Assembly (NCBI RefSeq): GCF_021735925.1
Contig: NZ_WMEA01000001.1
Location: 1,201,001 to 1,265,000 of the forward strand
Source of the DNA: Loktanella sp. M215
GTDB taxonomy: Bacteria; Pseudomonadota; Alphaproteobacteria; Rhodobacterales; Rhodobacteraceae
DNA: 64,000 nucleotides
Direction: 5' to 3'
Under the pieces are notes generated by a model. It saw nothing but the letters and a program-made list of their open reading frames with translations, was not told where the DNA came from and made no database searches. Numbering within the stretch: the stretch's first letter is position 1; every line of letters starts with the position of its first letter. Position numbers and translations under genes: made by a program. Positions 1 to 8,858 of the stretch are shown here, one piece after another.

Positions 1-129
1 CAGGATCAGGTCAATCCGGCGCCCGATGCGCAGGCCCCGCTGGCCAGCGGGCGGGCGCTGATCGACGACGCAAACAGGACACGGGCGACGCTCGATACGC
101 TCATGTCGCGATATGCACCGCCATCCTGA
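1..129 (+). CDS. C-terminal end of an unidentified protein (5' end outside window)
   Basis: An open frame enters the window in frame 1 and stops with TGA at 127-129, giving the last 42 residues of a protein that ends in RYAPPS. The codon choice matches the neighbouring flagellar genes. It lies about 200 bp upstream of flhA on the same strand, so it is probably part of the flagellar cluster, but the fragment is too short and shows no motif that identifies it. The 198-bp gap to flhA probably carries the flhA promoter; I see no confident sigma-factor match in it. Confidence 0.55.
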   Translation, partial: QDQVNPAPDAQAPLASGRALIDDANRTRATLDTLMSRYAPPS

Positions 130-327
130 CACGCATCTGCACGGTTTGGTAACGATTGAGGTCTAGCACGGACCGCAGCGACATCCCAATTGAGCGGGCA
201 GAATACCGATGCAGGGCAGAATGCCGGCAGACCACTATGGGCTCCCAACGTTACCGTATGCGTGTCCTCTGCGACGGATGGCAAATCCTCCGTCGCGGAC
301 GTTGTGCGGTTCAGGAAGGCATGACCG

Positions 328-2424
328 ATGCCCCGCTTGACAATGGCAAACGTGTTTCAGCCGACGATCCTGCTGGCGCTCGCATTGATGGCGATCATCG
401 TGATGATGATTCTGCCGATGCCGTCGTGGGTCCTCGACCTTGGCCTCGCGGCGTCCTTTGCCCTGGCGATCCTGATGTTCACGGTGACGCTCTTCATCGA
501 GCGGCCGCTGGATTTCTCTGCCTTTCCGACGGTTCTGCTGGCCTCGCTGATGCTGCGGCTGTCGCTGAACATATCCTCGACGAAGTTGATCATCGGGCAA
601 GGTCACACCGGCACAAATGCGGCCGGCGATGTCATCGAAGGCTTTGCCATGTTCGTCATGGGGGGCAATGTCCTGCTGGGTGTCGTGGTCTTCTGCGTGC
701 TGCTGATCGTGAATTTCGTGGTGATCAACAAGGGTGCCACCCGCATGGCAGAGGTCGACGCCCGCTTTGCCCTTGATGCGATGCCGGGCAAACAACTGGC
801 CATTGATGCCGACATGTCCGCCGGCGCCATCGATCACGCCGAGGCCAAGCTGCGGCGAGAGCGTGAGCAGGCCGAGACGACATTCTTCGGCTCGCTCGAC
901 GGGGCGTCGAAATTCGTCAAGGGCGACGCGGTCGCGGGTCTGCTGATCACCGGGCTGAATCTGGTGATGGGACTGATTGTCGGCGTCGCGATGAAGGGTA
1001 TGCCATTTGGGCAGGCCTTTGAAACATATGCCATTCTGACGGTCGGTGACGGGCTGGTCAGCCAGATTCCGGCTGTCGTGATTTCGATCGCATCGGCGTT
1101 GCTGCTGGCCCGGGGCGGCGCGATCGGGGCCACCGATCTGGCGCTGGTCGATCAGTTGGGGCGCCATCCCGCGGCACTGGCGACGGTCGGCGTGCTCATG
1201 GCGCTGTTTGCGCTCGTGCCCGGGATGCCCTTCGTGCCGTTCATGCTCGGCGCTTTCGTGTTGGGCGGCAGCGCTTTCCTGACCATGACATCCGCGCGCA
1301 AGCGGGCTGCGGCGGCAGCGCGACCCGCCTTGCCGGACAGGGTGGCCAAGGCAGAGCGGTCGCTGGGTGACATGCTGGACCTTGATGACATCCATGTCGA
1401 ATTCGCCCCCGACTTGGTTGACATGGTGCTGGACCCCGGAACGGGCCTTGATGCGCGGATCGCGAACATGCGCAATCATGTGGCGACGACATTCGGGGTT
1501 TTGCTGCCGGAAATCCGACTGACCGACAGTGCGGCGCTGCCGGCCGGGACCTATGTCGTGCATGTGCAAGGGGTCGAACAGGTGCGCGATCATCTGCAGG
1601 CGGACCGGATCCTTGCCCTGCTGCCCGATGGCGAGAGCACGGATCTGACCGGCGAGGATGTCGCGGAACCCGTTTACGGCGCACCGGCGCGCTGGATCGA
1701 CCGCGACCGGCAGGAAGACGCCTCCCTCTCTGGTCTGACCACGGTGCAACCGGCCGAGGTGCTGGCGACGCATCTTCTGGAAATCGTCAAACGCAATTTT
1801 CCAAGGCTGTTGACGCACAAGGCCCTGCGGCGACGTCTGGATGAAATGACGGACCTGACAGACAAGTCCCGCGCCGAGGCGAACCGCCGCCTTCTGGACG
1901 AATTGATGCCGGACAAGGTGCCGATGGACGTCCTGCTCAGCGTGTTGCGCCTGCTGCTGGAAGAGCGTGTGTCGATCCGCAACCTGCCCCTGATTCTCGA
2001 GTCCATTGCTGAGGCGCGGCAGGTGCAGCAGACCGTCGACGGCATCACCGAACACGTCCGCCAGCGCCTTGGCTTTCAGCTGGTGGCGGACGTGCGCCGG
2101 TCGGACGGCACCATTCCGTTGGTGCAACTTGCCCCCGAATGGGAAGACGCCTTTACGACCTACGAAATCAGGGCGGAACGGGGCAGCGCGGGGGGGGACG
2201 TGGCCCTGCCGCCGGACACTTTCAACAAGCTGGCCGACGGGATCGCGGCCAAGCTTAATCAGGCGGCAGCGCAGGGCACCTATGCCGCCGTGGTGACCAC
2301 GATCCGGCGCAGGCGGTTTCTGCGGACCGTCATGGCGGCCAAGGGCATCATGAACCCGGTCCTGTCGTTCGAGGAAATCGGAATCGAGGCGCGCCCGGCC
2401 CTTGTCGGACTGGTCGGCGCATGA
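328..2424 (+). CDS. flhA: FlhA, flagellar type III export gate protein
   Basis: FlhA forms the nonameric ring of the flagellar export gate in the inner membrane; its cytoplasmic domain receives chaperone-substrate complexes. The 698-residue product has the usual family length. The N-terminal half (about residues 10-320) carries a series of hydrophobic segments, interrupted by the conserved cytoplasmic loop with DARFALDAMPGKQLAIDAD, a FHIPEP family signature. The C-terminal half is soluble, with the conserved EVLATHLLEIVKRN region. Start 328 is chosen because AGGAAGG lies 8 bases upstream; ATG at 343 is an alternative. The stop overlaps the fliR start in an ATGA arrangement, so flhA-fliR-flhB are translationally coupled. 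Confidence 0.97.
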   Translation: MPRLTMANVFQPTILLALALMAIIVMMILPMPSWVLDLGLAASFALAILMFTVTLFIERPLDFSAFPTVLLASLMLRLSLNISSTKLIIGQGHTGTNAAGDVIEGFAMFVMGGNVLLGVVVFCVLLIVNFVVINKGATRMAEVDARFALDAMPGKQLAIDADMSAGAIDHAEAKLRREREQAETTFFGSLDGASKFVKGDAVAGLLITGLNLVMGLIVGVAMKGMPFGQAFETYAILTVGDGLVSQIPAVVISIASALLLARGGAIGATDLALVDQLGRHPAALATVGVLMALFALVPGMPFVPFMLGAFVLGGSAFLTMTSARKRAAAAARPALPDRVAKAERSLGDMLDLDDIHVEFAPDLVDMVLDPGTGLDARIANMRNHVATTFGVLLPEIRLTDSAALPAGTYVVHVQGVEQVRDHLQADRILALLPDGESTDLTGEDVAEPVYGAPARWIDRDRQEDASLSGLTTVQPAEVLATHLLEIVKRNFPRLLTHKALRRRLDEMTDLTDKSRAEANRRLLDELMPDKVPMDVLLSVLRLLLEERVSIRNLPLILESIAEARQVQQTVDGITEHVRQRLGFQLVADVRRSDGTIPLVQLAPEWEDAFTTYEIRAERGSAGGDVALPPDTFNKLADGIAAKLNQAAAQGTYAAVVTTIRRRRFLRTVMAAKGIMNPVLSFEEIGIEARPALVGLVGA

Positions 2425-3203
2425 TCCAGACTCTCGCCCAAGTGCTTGATGTCTCGCAACTCCTGCTCTGGTCTGGCTTTGTCGTCTTTGTCCGTGTCGG
2501 CGCCATGGTCTCCCTGCTTCCCGCGTTCGGAGAGCAGGTCGTACCCGCCAGGATACGGCTGGGGATCGCACTGGCCTTTACCGTTGTGGTGGTGCCGGCT
2601 GTCGATGCACAGATCGGGCCGGTTCCCCGCGACCTGATGGGGGCGCTGCCGCTGGTGCTGCCAGAGGTGCTGGCGGGCCTCTTTTTCGGGCTGTTGCTGC
2701 GGTTCTTCATCTTTGCGCTGCAGATCGCCGGTGCGATCGCGGCGCAATCGACGTCGCTGTCGCAGATTTTCGGAGGCAGCGCCGGGGCAGAGCCGCAGGC
2801 GGCGATCGGGCATGTCCTGACGACGGCTGCGCTGGCGCTGGCCGCGGTGTTGGGCCTGCATACCGCCTTTGCCGGCTACATGATCCAGACCTACGATCTT
2901 GTGCCGGTCGGCCTTTTGATCGGGGCCGATGTGGTGGCCGATCTTGGCCTGCGCGCCGTCAGCCATATCTTCGCCTTGGGGTTCACCCTTGCGGCGCCTT
3001 TCGTCATCGCCTCGCTGATCTATAACGTGACGATCGGGGTCATCAACCGCGCCATGCCGCAGCTGATGGTCAGCTTCGTGGGCGCCCCGGCCATCACGGC
3101 GGCCGGCCTTGTGCTGCTGATGATGTGCGCCCCGTTGATGCTCGACATCTGGATGCGCGCCTTCAGCGCCGTGATCATGGACCCGGGCGGCGCCATCCCA
3201 TGA
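2421..3203 (+). CDS. fliR: FliR, flagellar export apparatus membrane protein
   Basis: FliR is a core component of the FliPQR export channel. The 260-residue protein is almost entirely hydrophobic with about six membrane segments, as usual for FliR/SpaR proteins. The conserved family stretch around RVGAMVSLLPAFGEQVVPAR near the N-terminus is visible. It overlaps flhA by 4 bp (ATGA) and flhB by 4 bp, which marks a tightly coupled export operon. fliQ, a partner subunit, is found in the opposite-strand operon at 7893-8159; fliP is not in this window. Confidence 0.96.
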   Translation: MIQTLAQVLDVSQLLLWSGFVVFVRVGAMVSLLPAFGEQVVPARIRLGIALAFTVVVVPAVDAQIGPVPRDLMGALPLVLPEVLAGLFFGLLLRFFIFALQIAGAIAAQSTSLSQIFGGSAGAEPQAAIGHVLTTAALALAAVLGLHTAFAGYMIQTYDLVPVGLLIGADVVADLGLRAVSHIFALGFTLAAPFVIASLIYNVTIGVINRAMPQLMVSFVGAPAITAAGLVLLMMCAPLMLDIWMRAFSAVIMDPGGAIP

Positions 3204-4279
3204 GCGATGAAGACGACGACAAGCAATTCGAGCCTTCCCAGAAAAAGCTGGATGATGCGCGTAAAAAGGGTGAATTTCCCAAATCCACGGACCTGACCAC
3301 GGCAGCGGCCTACGGCGGTTTTCTGGTCGCGGTGGCCAGCGTGGGCTCCGGGTCGTTGATCGGCGCGGGAACGGTGCTGGAGGTTCTGCTGGACCAGGTC
3401 GACGATCTTTCGGTCCTCGCCTTAAGCGGGTCGGCACAGCCGGTCCTTGGCGGGTTGTTCTGGGCGGTGGCGGTGAAGATGCTGCCGTGGTTCGCGCTGC
3501 CGGCGGCGTTTGCGCTGCTGGCGATCGCGGCGCAACAGGCGTTCGTCATCGCGCCCTCGCGGATCGCGCCGAAAGTGTCGCGCATTTCCCCGATTGCGGG
3601 GGCCAAGAACAAGCTCGGGCGGCAGGGTCTTTTCGAATTCGGGAAAAGTCTGGTCAAGCTGATGATCTATGGCACCGTGACGGGGATCTATCTGTGGTCT
3701 GCCCGCGACCGCATGATGTCGGCGATGTCGCTGTCGCCTGGCATGGTGACGGTCGTGCTGGGCCAGATGATGATGACCCTCATGCTGATCGTCGTCGCCA
3801 TTGCCCTGACATTGGGCATCGTCGATCTGCTGTGGCAGCGCGCCGAACACGCGCGCAAGCACCGGATGTCGCGCAAGGAAATGATAGACGAAATGAAGGA
3901 GTCCGACGGCGATCCCGCCATGAAGCAGCAGCGCCGGCAGCGGGCCATCGATCTGGCGATGAACCAGATGCTGGCCGATGTGCCGCAGGCCAGCGTGGTC
4001 ATCGTGAACCCGACCCATTTCGCCGTTGCGCTGTCCTGGGGCGGGACCGCGGGGTCCGCGCCGGTCTGCGTGGCCAAGGGTGTCGACGACGTCGCCGCCC
4101 GGATCAGAGAGATTGCCACCGAAAGCGGCGTGCCGATCCATTCCGATCCGCCGACGGCGCGCGTCCTGCATGCCACGGTCGAGATCGGGCAGGAGATCGC
4201 GCCGGACCACTATCAGGCGGTTGCGGCGGCCATCCGCTTTGCCCAGGCCATGCGCGCCAAGGCGGCGCGGCGCCCATGA
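3200..4279 (+). CDS. flhB: FlhB, flagellar export switch protein
   Basis: FlhB controls the switch from rod/hook to filament export. The 359-residue product starts MSDEDDDKQFEPSQKKLDDA, a typical charged FlhB N-terminus with the family motif EPSQKKL. Four hydrophobic segments follow, then the cytoplasmic domain with the autocleavage motif NPTH (VIVNPTHFAVAL) about residue 270. The start at 3200 overlaps the fliR stop; a longer reading frame upstream is antiparalleled by fliR coding and is not used. The downstream gene begins within its stop codon (ATGA at 4276). Confidence 0.97.
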   Translation: MSDEDDDKQFEPSQKKLDDARKKGEFPKSTDLTTAAAYGGFLVAVASVGSGSLIGAGTVLEVLLDQVDDLSVLALSGSAQPVLGGLFWAVAVKMLPWFALPAAFALLAIAAQQAFVIAPSRIAPKVSRISPIAGAKNKLGRQGLFEFGKSLVKLMIYGTVTGIYLWSARDRMMSAMSLSPGMVTVVLGQMMMTLMLIVVAIALTLGIVDLLWQRAEHARKHRMSRKEMIDEMKESDGDPAMKQQRRQRAIDLAMNQMLADVPQASVVIVNPTHFAVALSWGGTAGSAPVCVAKGVDDVAARIREIATESGVPIHSDPPTARVLHATVEIGQEIAPDHYQAVAAAIRFAQAMRAKAARRP

Positions 4280-4668
4280 CCACAGGCAAGCTGTCCCAGT
4301 TGAACGACGTCACGGACGCGGTGTTTCTGGCCGAGCAGGCCAAGCTGGCCCGGATCACCCGGCGCGAGGCGGATCTGCGTCACCAGCTGGATACCTTGTT
4401 GCACGACCGGTCCGCCGTGGCCCACAGTGCGCGCAGCGCGGACGATGCGGCGCTGGCGGCGGGTGCGGATGTGCGCTGGCATCAGTGGATCGCGACCCGC
4501 CAGACGCGGTTGAATGCAGAGCTTTTACAGGTCATCGCGCTGAAGGGCCATCAGATGGACCGGGTCCGCAAGGCGCATGGCCGGACCGAGGCGCTGCGGC
4601 AGCTGACCCTGCGCACCAAGGCGAAGGATCTGCACCGCAAGGCCGCGCGGCAGGAGCGTGACGGCTGA
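4276..4668 (+). CDS. Small coiled-coil protein in the flagellar export operon (FliJ-like position)
   Basis: This 130-residue protein is rich in Ala, Arg, Leu and Gln with heptad-like spacing, so it is probably mostly alpha-helical coiled coil. It overlaps flhB by 4 bp and is the last gene of the flhA-fliR-flhB operon. Small coiled-coil proteins in this position are often FliJ-like export chaperones or general export factors, but I see no signature that proves this. It ends 3 bp before the stop codon of the convergent fliL gene. Confidence 0.75.
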   Translation: MTTGKLSQLNDVTDAVFLAEQAKLARITRREADLRHQLDTLLHDRSAVAHSARSADDAALAAGADVRWHQWIATRQTRLNAELLQVIALKGHQMDRVRKAHGRTEALRQLTLRTKAKDLHRKAARQERDG

Positions 4669-4671
4669 GCG

Positions 4672-5205
4672 TCAGACGTCCTGCCGTTTGATGTCGAGGA
4701 TCAGGATGTCCAGCGCGGCGTCCCCCATGATGTCGCGGGTGGTACGCAACAGGTCCTGCCGCAGGATCCGCATCTTGTCGGTCGCGGTGTAATTGCCGGA
4801 AAATCCGCCGATGTTGGAATGCTGGAACATGTCCTGCAACAGCCTGTCGCGCAGCCGCGGTTCCACGGCATAGACCTTGGCCGATCCGCCCAACGGGACT
4901 TCGACGCTGAGCATGATCGCCATCATGGCGACCAGATGATCCTGCTCCATCACGGGTACGACGAACTGGTTGGCGAGGGGCGCGAACTCGCTGCCTGCAA
5001 CGGCGGCGATGGGCGCAATTGCATCCGTCGCCGGAGCGTGGCCTTCGGTGGCGACAGGGTCTGCCGCCGGATCGCCACAGGGCGCGCCCGCGGCCAGATC
5101 ATGCCCCGCCTCTGGCGGGGGATCCGATTTCAGCATCAGCGCTGCGCCGACTCCGGATCCGGTGCCGACAAGCATCAGCAAGATTGGCAAAAGCAGTTTC
5201 TTCAT
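4672..5205 (-). CDS. fliL: FliL, flagellar basal body-associated protein
   Basis: FliL is a single-pass inner-membrane protein that surrounds the stator and supports motor torque. The 177-residue product has an N-terminal membrane segment (MKKLLLPILLMLVGTG), a Pro/Ala-rich periplasmic linker, and a C-terminal FliL domain with the family pattern around FVVPVMEQD and the terminal LDILILDIKRQDV. AGAGGT lies 8 bases upstream of the ATG. It is the last gene of the long minus-strand operon flgB-flgC-fliE-fliQ-flgF-flgG-flgA-flgH-fliL. Confidence 0.92.
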   Translation of the reverse strand: MKKLLLPILLMLVGTGSGVGAALMLKSDPPPEAGHDLAAGAPCGDPAADPVATEGHAPATDAIAPIAAVAGSEFAPLANQFVVPVMEQDHLVAMMAIMLSVEVPLGGSAKVYAVEPRLRDRLLQDMFQHSNIGGFSGNYTATDKMRILRQDLLRTTRDIMGDAALDILILDIKRQDV

Positions 5206-5222
5206 GGCGCACCTCTTTCAGG

Positions 5223-5966
5223 TCAGAACGGCAGGGCCGCTTCAAGGACCTGCTGGCCGTAGCGGGGTTGCTGCATGTCGGTGATCTGGCCACGTCCCCC
5301 GTAGGAAATCCGGGCCGACGCGATCTTGTCATACGTGATCTCGTTCTGGCGGGTGATATCCGCCGGGCGCACGAACCCCGACACGGTCAATTCGCGCAAT
5401 TCGAAATTCACCCGAACCTCCTGTTGCCCCTCAATGGCCAGAACGCCGTTCGGCAGCACGTCGGTGATGGTGGCGGCGACACGCAGCGTCAGCTTTTCGT
5501 TGCGCTTGACCGATCCGTCGCCCTGTGCGGTCGAATTCGAGTTCACGCCGACGGCACTGCCAAGGGATGCACCGTCCGGCAAGGCCTGGTCGATCTTTTG
5601 CGGCAGCCCGAAGAGGCTCGGCACGCCCATCGTCTGCGAGGCGGAGCGGGATCGGTCGGAGGAGTTCGAGATTTCGGCCTTGTCGTTGATTTCGATCACC
5701 ACCGTCAGGATGTCGCCCTGCTGCATCGCGCGGCGGTCGCCCAGCAGCGAGCCGCGGTCGCCGGTCCAGAGCGATGCTTGCGCGCCGGGGACGTGCGGTG
5801 CGGTTTCAAGGTTTTGCGGCAGCGCGTAATTCACCATGGCCAGGCGGTCCGGTGTCGCGCCGAGCGGCGTCAGCTCTGGCGGCTTGCCGACGGGCGCGCT
5901 GGAACAGGCCACGCTGAGCATGAAGGCCCCCAGAGCCCAGAGTTGGCGGATATCAGTGCGAGACAT
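5223..5966 (-). CDS. flgH: FlgH, flagellar L-ring lipoprotein
   Basis: FlgH builds the L-ring that lets the rod pass the outer membrane. The product starts MSRTDIRQLWALGAFML and has a lipobox (LSVAC) at about residue 23, so it is an outer-membrane lipoprotein. The FlgH domain includes SLWTGDRGSLLGDRRAMQQGD and ends with QPRYGQQVLEAALPF. I prefer the start at 5966 over 5978 because GGAG is better spaced from it. The start overlaps the end of flgA by 14 bp, fitting translational coupling. Confidence 0.94.
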   Translation of the reverse strand: MSRTDIRQLWALGAFMLSVACSSAPVGKPPELTPLGATPDRLAMVNYALPQNLETAPHVPGAQASLWTGDRGSLLGDRRAMQQGDILTVVIEINDKAEISNSSDRSRSASQTMGVPSLFGLPQKIDQALPDGASLGSAVGVNSNSTAQGDGSVKRNEKLTLRVAATITDVLPNGVLAIEGQQEVRVNFELRELTVSGFVRPADITRQNEITYDKIASARISYGGRGQITDMQQPRYGQQVLEAALPF

Positions 5967-6369
5967 GGGCTGCTCCATCCGCGCGGATCTGCGCGGTCAC
6001 GGTTGCTTTGGACGTCAGGTTCATGACGCGGATGATTTCGCCGACGCCGCCGCGCCCCAGGGCGCGTCCTTCGGTCGTGATGGTCAGGCCGCCGACATCG
6101 TAGATGATCGGGATGATCTGGTTGCGGTCGACAATGGCCGGAAATCCCACATCGGCCGGCATCACCGGGCGCCCGGCGTAAAGCGCTGTCAGCGCCTCCA
6201 TCCCGATCAGCAGCAAGGGGTCGTCGGTACCGCCGGGCACGTCGGTGGGCTGCACCAAAAGGTCATCCGGTCCGATCAGGGTCTGCGCCGGGATCGTGCG
6301 GGCGGCCACGATCGTATCGGCGGCTGCGGGACAGGCGATCATCGCTGCAAGCACGGTCAGGCGGATCAT
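5953..6369 (-). CDS. flgA: FlgA, P-ring assembly chaperone
   Basis: FlgA is a periplasmic chaperone for P-ring (FlgI) assembly. The 138-residue protein has a short signal peptide (MIRLTVLAAMIACPAAADT) followed by an SAF-type domain (TIPAQTLIGPDDL) and the C-terminal region VMNLTSKATVTAQI typical of FlgA. It is short compared with enteric FlgA, as is usual for alphaproteobacterial forms. It overlaps flgG by 4 bp (ATGA). flgI, its client, is not in this window. Confidence 0.92.
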   Translation of the reverse strand: MIRLTVLAAMIACPAAADTIVAARTIPAQTLIGPDDLLVQPTDVPGGTDDPLLLIGMEALTALYAGRPVMPADVGFPAIVDRNQIIPIIYDVGGLTITTEGRALGRGGVGEIIRVMNLTSKATVTAQIRADGAAHVSH

Positions 6370-7151
6370 CGGATCTGCACCATGGACCCCAGCATCTGAT
6401 CACTTGCGGTGATGACCTTGGAATTCAGCTCGTAGCCACGCTGTGCCTCGATCAGGTTGGAAACCTCCCTCACCGGATCGACAGAGCTGTCTTCGAGATA
6501 ACCCTGTCGCAACGTGCCCAGCCCGTCTTCGCCGGCGACACCGACGGCGGGCGGGCCAGAGGCACCCGATTCGAGAAAGAGGTTGGACCCGATCGCCTCC
6601 AGCCCCTTGGGATTGGTGAAATTCGCGAGGGTGATCTGGCCCAGCAGGGCCGGTTGCACGTTGCCCAGAAAATTCGCATAGACCTCGCCCTGCGCGTTGA
6701 TCGCGATCGACCGCGTATCGCCCGGTATCGTGATGTCCGGCACGACAGGGTAACCGTCCGCGGTCACCACCTGCCCGTCGCCGGTCATGTGCAATGCGCC
6801 GTCACGGGTATAGCCAGACGTCCCGTCCGGCAGCGTCACTTCGATATACCCCTGACCTTCGATCGCGACATCCAGATCGCCGCCCGTCGCGGCCAGAGAC
6901 CCCTGCGCCATGATCATGCTGACGGAACTGGCCCTGACGCCAAGGCCCAGCTGGATGCCGGTCGGCAGGATCGTCCCGCTGGACGAGCTGATCGTGCCGG
7001 GGCGGGCGACCTGCTGATAGTGCAGGTCGGCGAAATCGGCGCGGCGGGCGTTGTAGCCCGTGGTCGACATGTTCGCGAGGTTGTTCGAGATCACCTCGAC
7101 CCGCGTCTGTTGAGCGGTCATGCCTGCGGCGGCAATCTGAAGAGCACGCAT
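6366..7151 (-). CDS. flgG: FlgG, distal rod protein
   Basis: FlgG forms the distal rod of the flagellar axle. The 261-residue length is the family standard. The N-terminus carries the rod/hook signature with NNLANMSTTGYNARRADF, the centre has the D1 region with GQGYIEVTLPDGTSGYTRDG, and the C-terminus has the conserved NLIEAQRGYELNSKVITASD motif. It is followed by flgA with a 4-bp overlap and preceded by flgF, the proximal rod gene. Confidence 0.97.
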   Translation of the reverse strand: MRALQIAAAGMTAQQTRVEVISNNLANMSTTGYNARRADFADLHYQQVARPGTISSSSGTILPTGIQLGLGVRASSVSMIMAQGSLAATGGDLDVAIEGQGYIEVTLPDGTSGYTRDGALHMTGDGQVVTADGYPVVPDITIPGDTRSIAINAQGEVYANFLGNVQPALLGQITLANFTNPKGLEAIGSNLFLESGASGPPAVGVAGEDGLGTLRQGYLEDSSVDPVREVSNLIEAQRGYELNSKVITASDQMLGSMVQIR

Positions 7152-7172
7152 GGGGACAGTCCTTGAGTTGAA

Positions 7173-7889
7173 TTAGCGGCTGATCGCCTGGATGACACCG
7201 CGGATGCGGTTGTCTTCGGTTTCGAGAAAGCTCTGGCCCATTTCATAGGCGCGCTGCACCTCGATCATGCGGCTGACCTGCGCGATGGGATTGACGTTGC
7301 TGCCTTCGACGAAGCCCTGCAGCACCTGCGGCCGCGGGGCGGGGCCAAAGCCCGTTGCCGCCTCGAACAGGGTGCCGCCCTGGCGGCGCAGATCCAGCGG
7401 ATCGTTCGGCACGACGACGCCGATCTGGCCCACGGCGGTTCCGCCCGCGCTGATCGTGCCGTCCGCGGCGATCCCCACCGCGCCTGCACCCGTCGGCACG
7501 AAAACCGGCGCGCCGCCGGCGTCGAGGACGCGGTTGCCATCCATCGTCACCAACTCGCCCGCGGCGTTGGGCGTGAAGTTGCCGGCGCGGGTCAGGCGCT
7601 GCCCCTGCGGCGTGTCGATCAGGAAATATCCGTCGCCTTCGATTGCCACGTCGAATGCGCCACCCGTCTGGGCCAGCACCCCCTGCGTCTGGTCGGTCAG
7701 CTTGATACGGCCGGCGGCCATCGACAGCGAATCGTCGTCCGGGCCAAGGTCGGCCACGAATTCCGAGAACATCATGCCCTCGGCCTTGAAACCCGCCGTA
7801 TTGGCGTTGGCGATGTTGTTCGCCACCATCTGCAATTCGTTCATCAGGCCGGATTGCCGGGTCAGGGTGGCATAGATGGCGTTGTCCAT
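7173..7889 (-). CDS. flgF: FlgF, proximal rod protein
   Basis: FlgF is a proximal rod subunit. The 238-residue product has the N-terminal rod motif NNIANANTAGFKAEGMMF, the central IEGDGYFLIDTPQGQRLTRAG block and the C-terminal heptad motif RMIEVQRAYEMGQSFLETED. It lies between fliQ (3-bp gap) and flgG in one operon. It is closely related to flgG; assignment to FlgF rests on its shorter length, the MDNAIYATLTRQSGLM start and gene order. Confidence 0.94.
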   Translation of the reverse strand: MDNAIYATLTRQSGLMNELQMVANNIANANTAGFKAEGMMFSEFVADLGPDDDSLSMAAGRIKLTDQTQGVLAQTGGAFDVAIEGDGYFLIDTPQGQRLTRAGNFTPNAAGELVTMDGNRVLDAGGAPVFVPTGAGAVGIAADGTISAGGTAVGQIGVVVPNDPLDLRRQGGTLFEAATGFGPAPRPQVLQGFVEGSNVNPIAQVSRMIEVQRAYEMGQSFLETEDNRIRGVIQAISR

Positions 7890-7892
7890 GGA

Positions 7893-8159
7893 TCAGCCTC
7901 CGGCAATCAGGGGAATGAGGGTGGCCTGAAAGAAGCCCACCAAGGTTTCGGTCATGAAGGCCATCGAGATCCAGAAGACGCCGACGATCGCCGCCAGTTT
8001 CGGCACGAAAGTCAGGGTCATTTCTTGGATCGAGGTCAGGGCCTGGAACAGGCCGATGGCCAGACCGACCACCAAGGCAACCGTCAGGATCGGGATCGAG
8101 ATCTGGAACGCGATCCACAGCGCTTGACGCAGGGTGTCGTAGAAAACCGTCTCTTCCAC
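7893..8159 (-). CDS. fliQ: FliQ, flagellar export channel subunit
   Basis: FliQ is a small two-helix membrane protein of the FliPQR export gate. The 88-residue product has the standard length, two hydrophobic segments and the family stretch GLFQALTSIQEMTLTFVPKL. It is 3 bp from fliE upstream and 3 bp from flgF downstream, so it is expressed with the rod genes rather than with fliR and flhB on the other strand. Confidence 0.96.
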   Translation of the reverse strand: MEETVFYDTLRQALWIAFQISIPILTVALVVGLAIGLFQALTSIQEMTLTFVPKLAAIVGVFWISMAFMTETLVGFFQATLIPLIAGG

Positions 8160-8162
8160 GCG

Positions 8163-8444
8163 TCAGACCGGCATCCGCAGGATTTCCTGATAGGCCTCGA
8201 CCACCTTGTCACGCACGGTGACGGCGGTCTGGACGGCCAGTTCGGTCTGGGCCAGGGCCTGCACCAGGGTGTGCGGATCGCCGCCCTTGGTCATCGTGGC
8301 CATGGCGGCCTGTTCGCCCTGTTGCAGGGTCGACAGGAAATCCTGTGCCGCCCCCGCCACCGCGGCGCCGGCCGACGGCTGCGCCCGGGTTGCGGCCAGG
8401 CTGCTGGCGTAGTTCTGTGCGACAAGCACGTTGCGGATATCCAT
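8163..8444 (-). CDS. fliE: FliE, basal body adaptor between MS-ring and rod
   Basis: FliE joins the MS-ring to the proximal rod. The 93-residue product has the FliE C-terminal helix pattern with VQTAVTVRDKVVEAYQEILR, which ends in the conserved ILRMPV. It sits between flgC (18-bp gap) and fliQ (3-bp gap) in the rod operon, the usual partner order flgB-flgC-fliE. Confidence 0.94.
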   Translation of the reverse strand: MDIRNVLVAQNYASSLAATRAQPSAGAAVAGAAQDFLSTLQQGEQAAMATMTKGGDPHTLVQALAQTELAVQTAVTVRDKVVEAYQEILRMPV

Positions 8445-8462
8445 TCTGGTGTCCTTCGGGTG

Positions 8463-8849
8463 TTAGTTGCGCAACAGGTCGAGCAGGCCCTGTTTCATCT
8501 GGCGGATCTGGTCGAACATCTTGAGGTTCGCCTCGTAGCTGCGGTTCGCTTCACGGGCGTCGGCGATTTCCAGCAGCATGTTGACGTTCGATCCGTCATA
8601 GCGGCCGGTGGCATCGGCGAGCGGGTTCGACGGATCGTAGATGCTGGTCAGTGGCGATTGATCCAGCCGCATCGGCCCGACTGCGACCGCGCCGGAGGTG
8701 CCGCGCAGAACCTCGTCAAAAGAGACGGTCTTGCGCCGGTAACCGGGTGTTTCGGTGTTGGCGATATTCTCTGACACATGGCGCAGCCGGGTGGCCTGCG
8801 CCTTCATCCCGCTGGTGGCGACGGTCATGGCATCGGTGAAAACGGTCAT
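8463..8849 (-). CDS. flgC: FlgC, proximal rod protein
   Basis: FlgC is a proximal rod subunit. The 128-residue product has the family N-terminus with SENIANTETPGYRRKTVSF and the C-terminal NVNMLLEIADAREANRSYEA block. It follows flgB by 9 bp and precedes fliE by 18 bp, the standard gene order. Confidence 0.96.
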   Translation of the reverse strand: MTVFTDAMTVATSGMKAQATRLRHVSENIANTETPGYRRKTVSFDEVLRGTSGAVAVGPMRLDQSPLTSIYDPSNPLADATGRYDGSNVNMLLEIADAREANRSYEANLKMFDQIRQMKQGLLDLLRN

Positions 8850-8858
8850 GGCAAACTC

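Noticed and set aside
235-2571. Very long antisense open frame across flhA
   Set aside because: It is a shadow of the high-GC codon bias of flhA; composition is extreme in Arg, His and Gln and no domain is visible.
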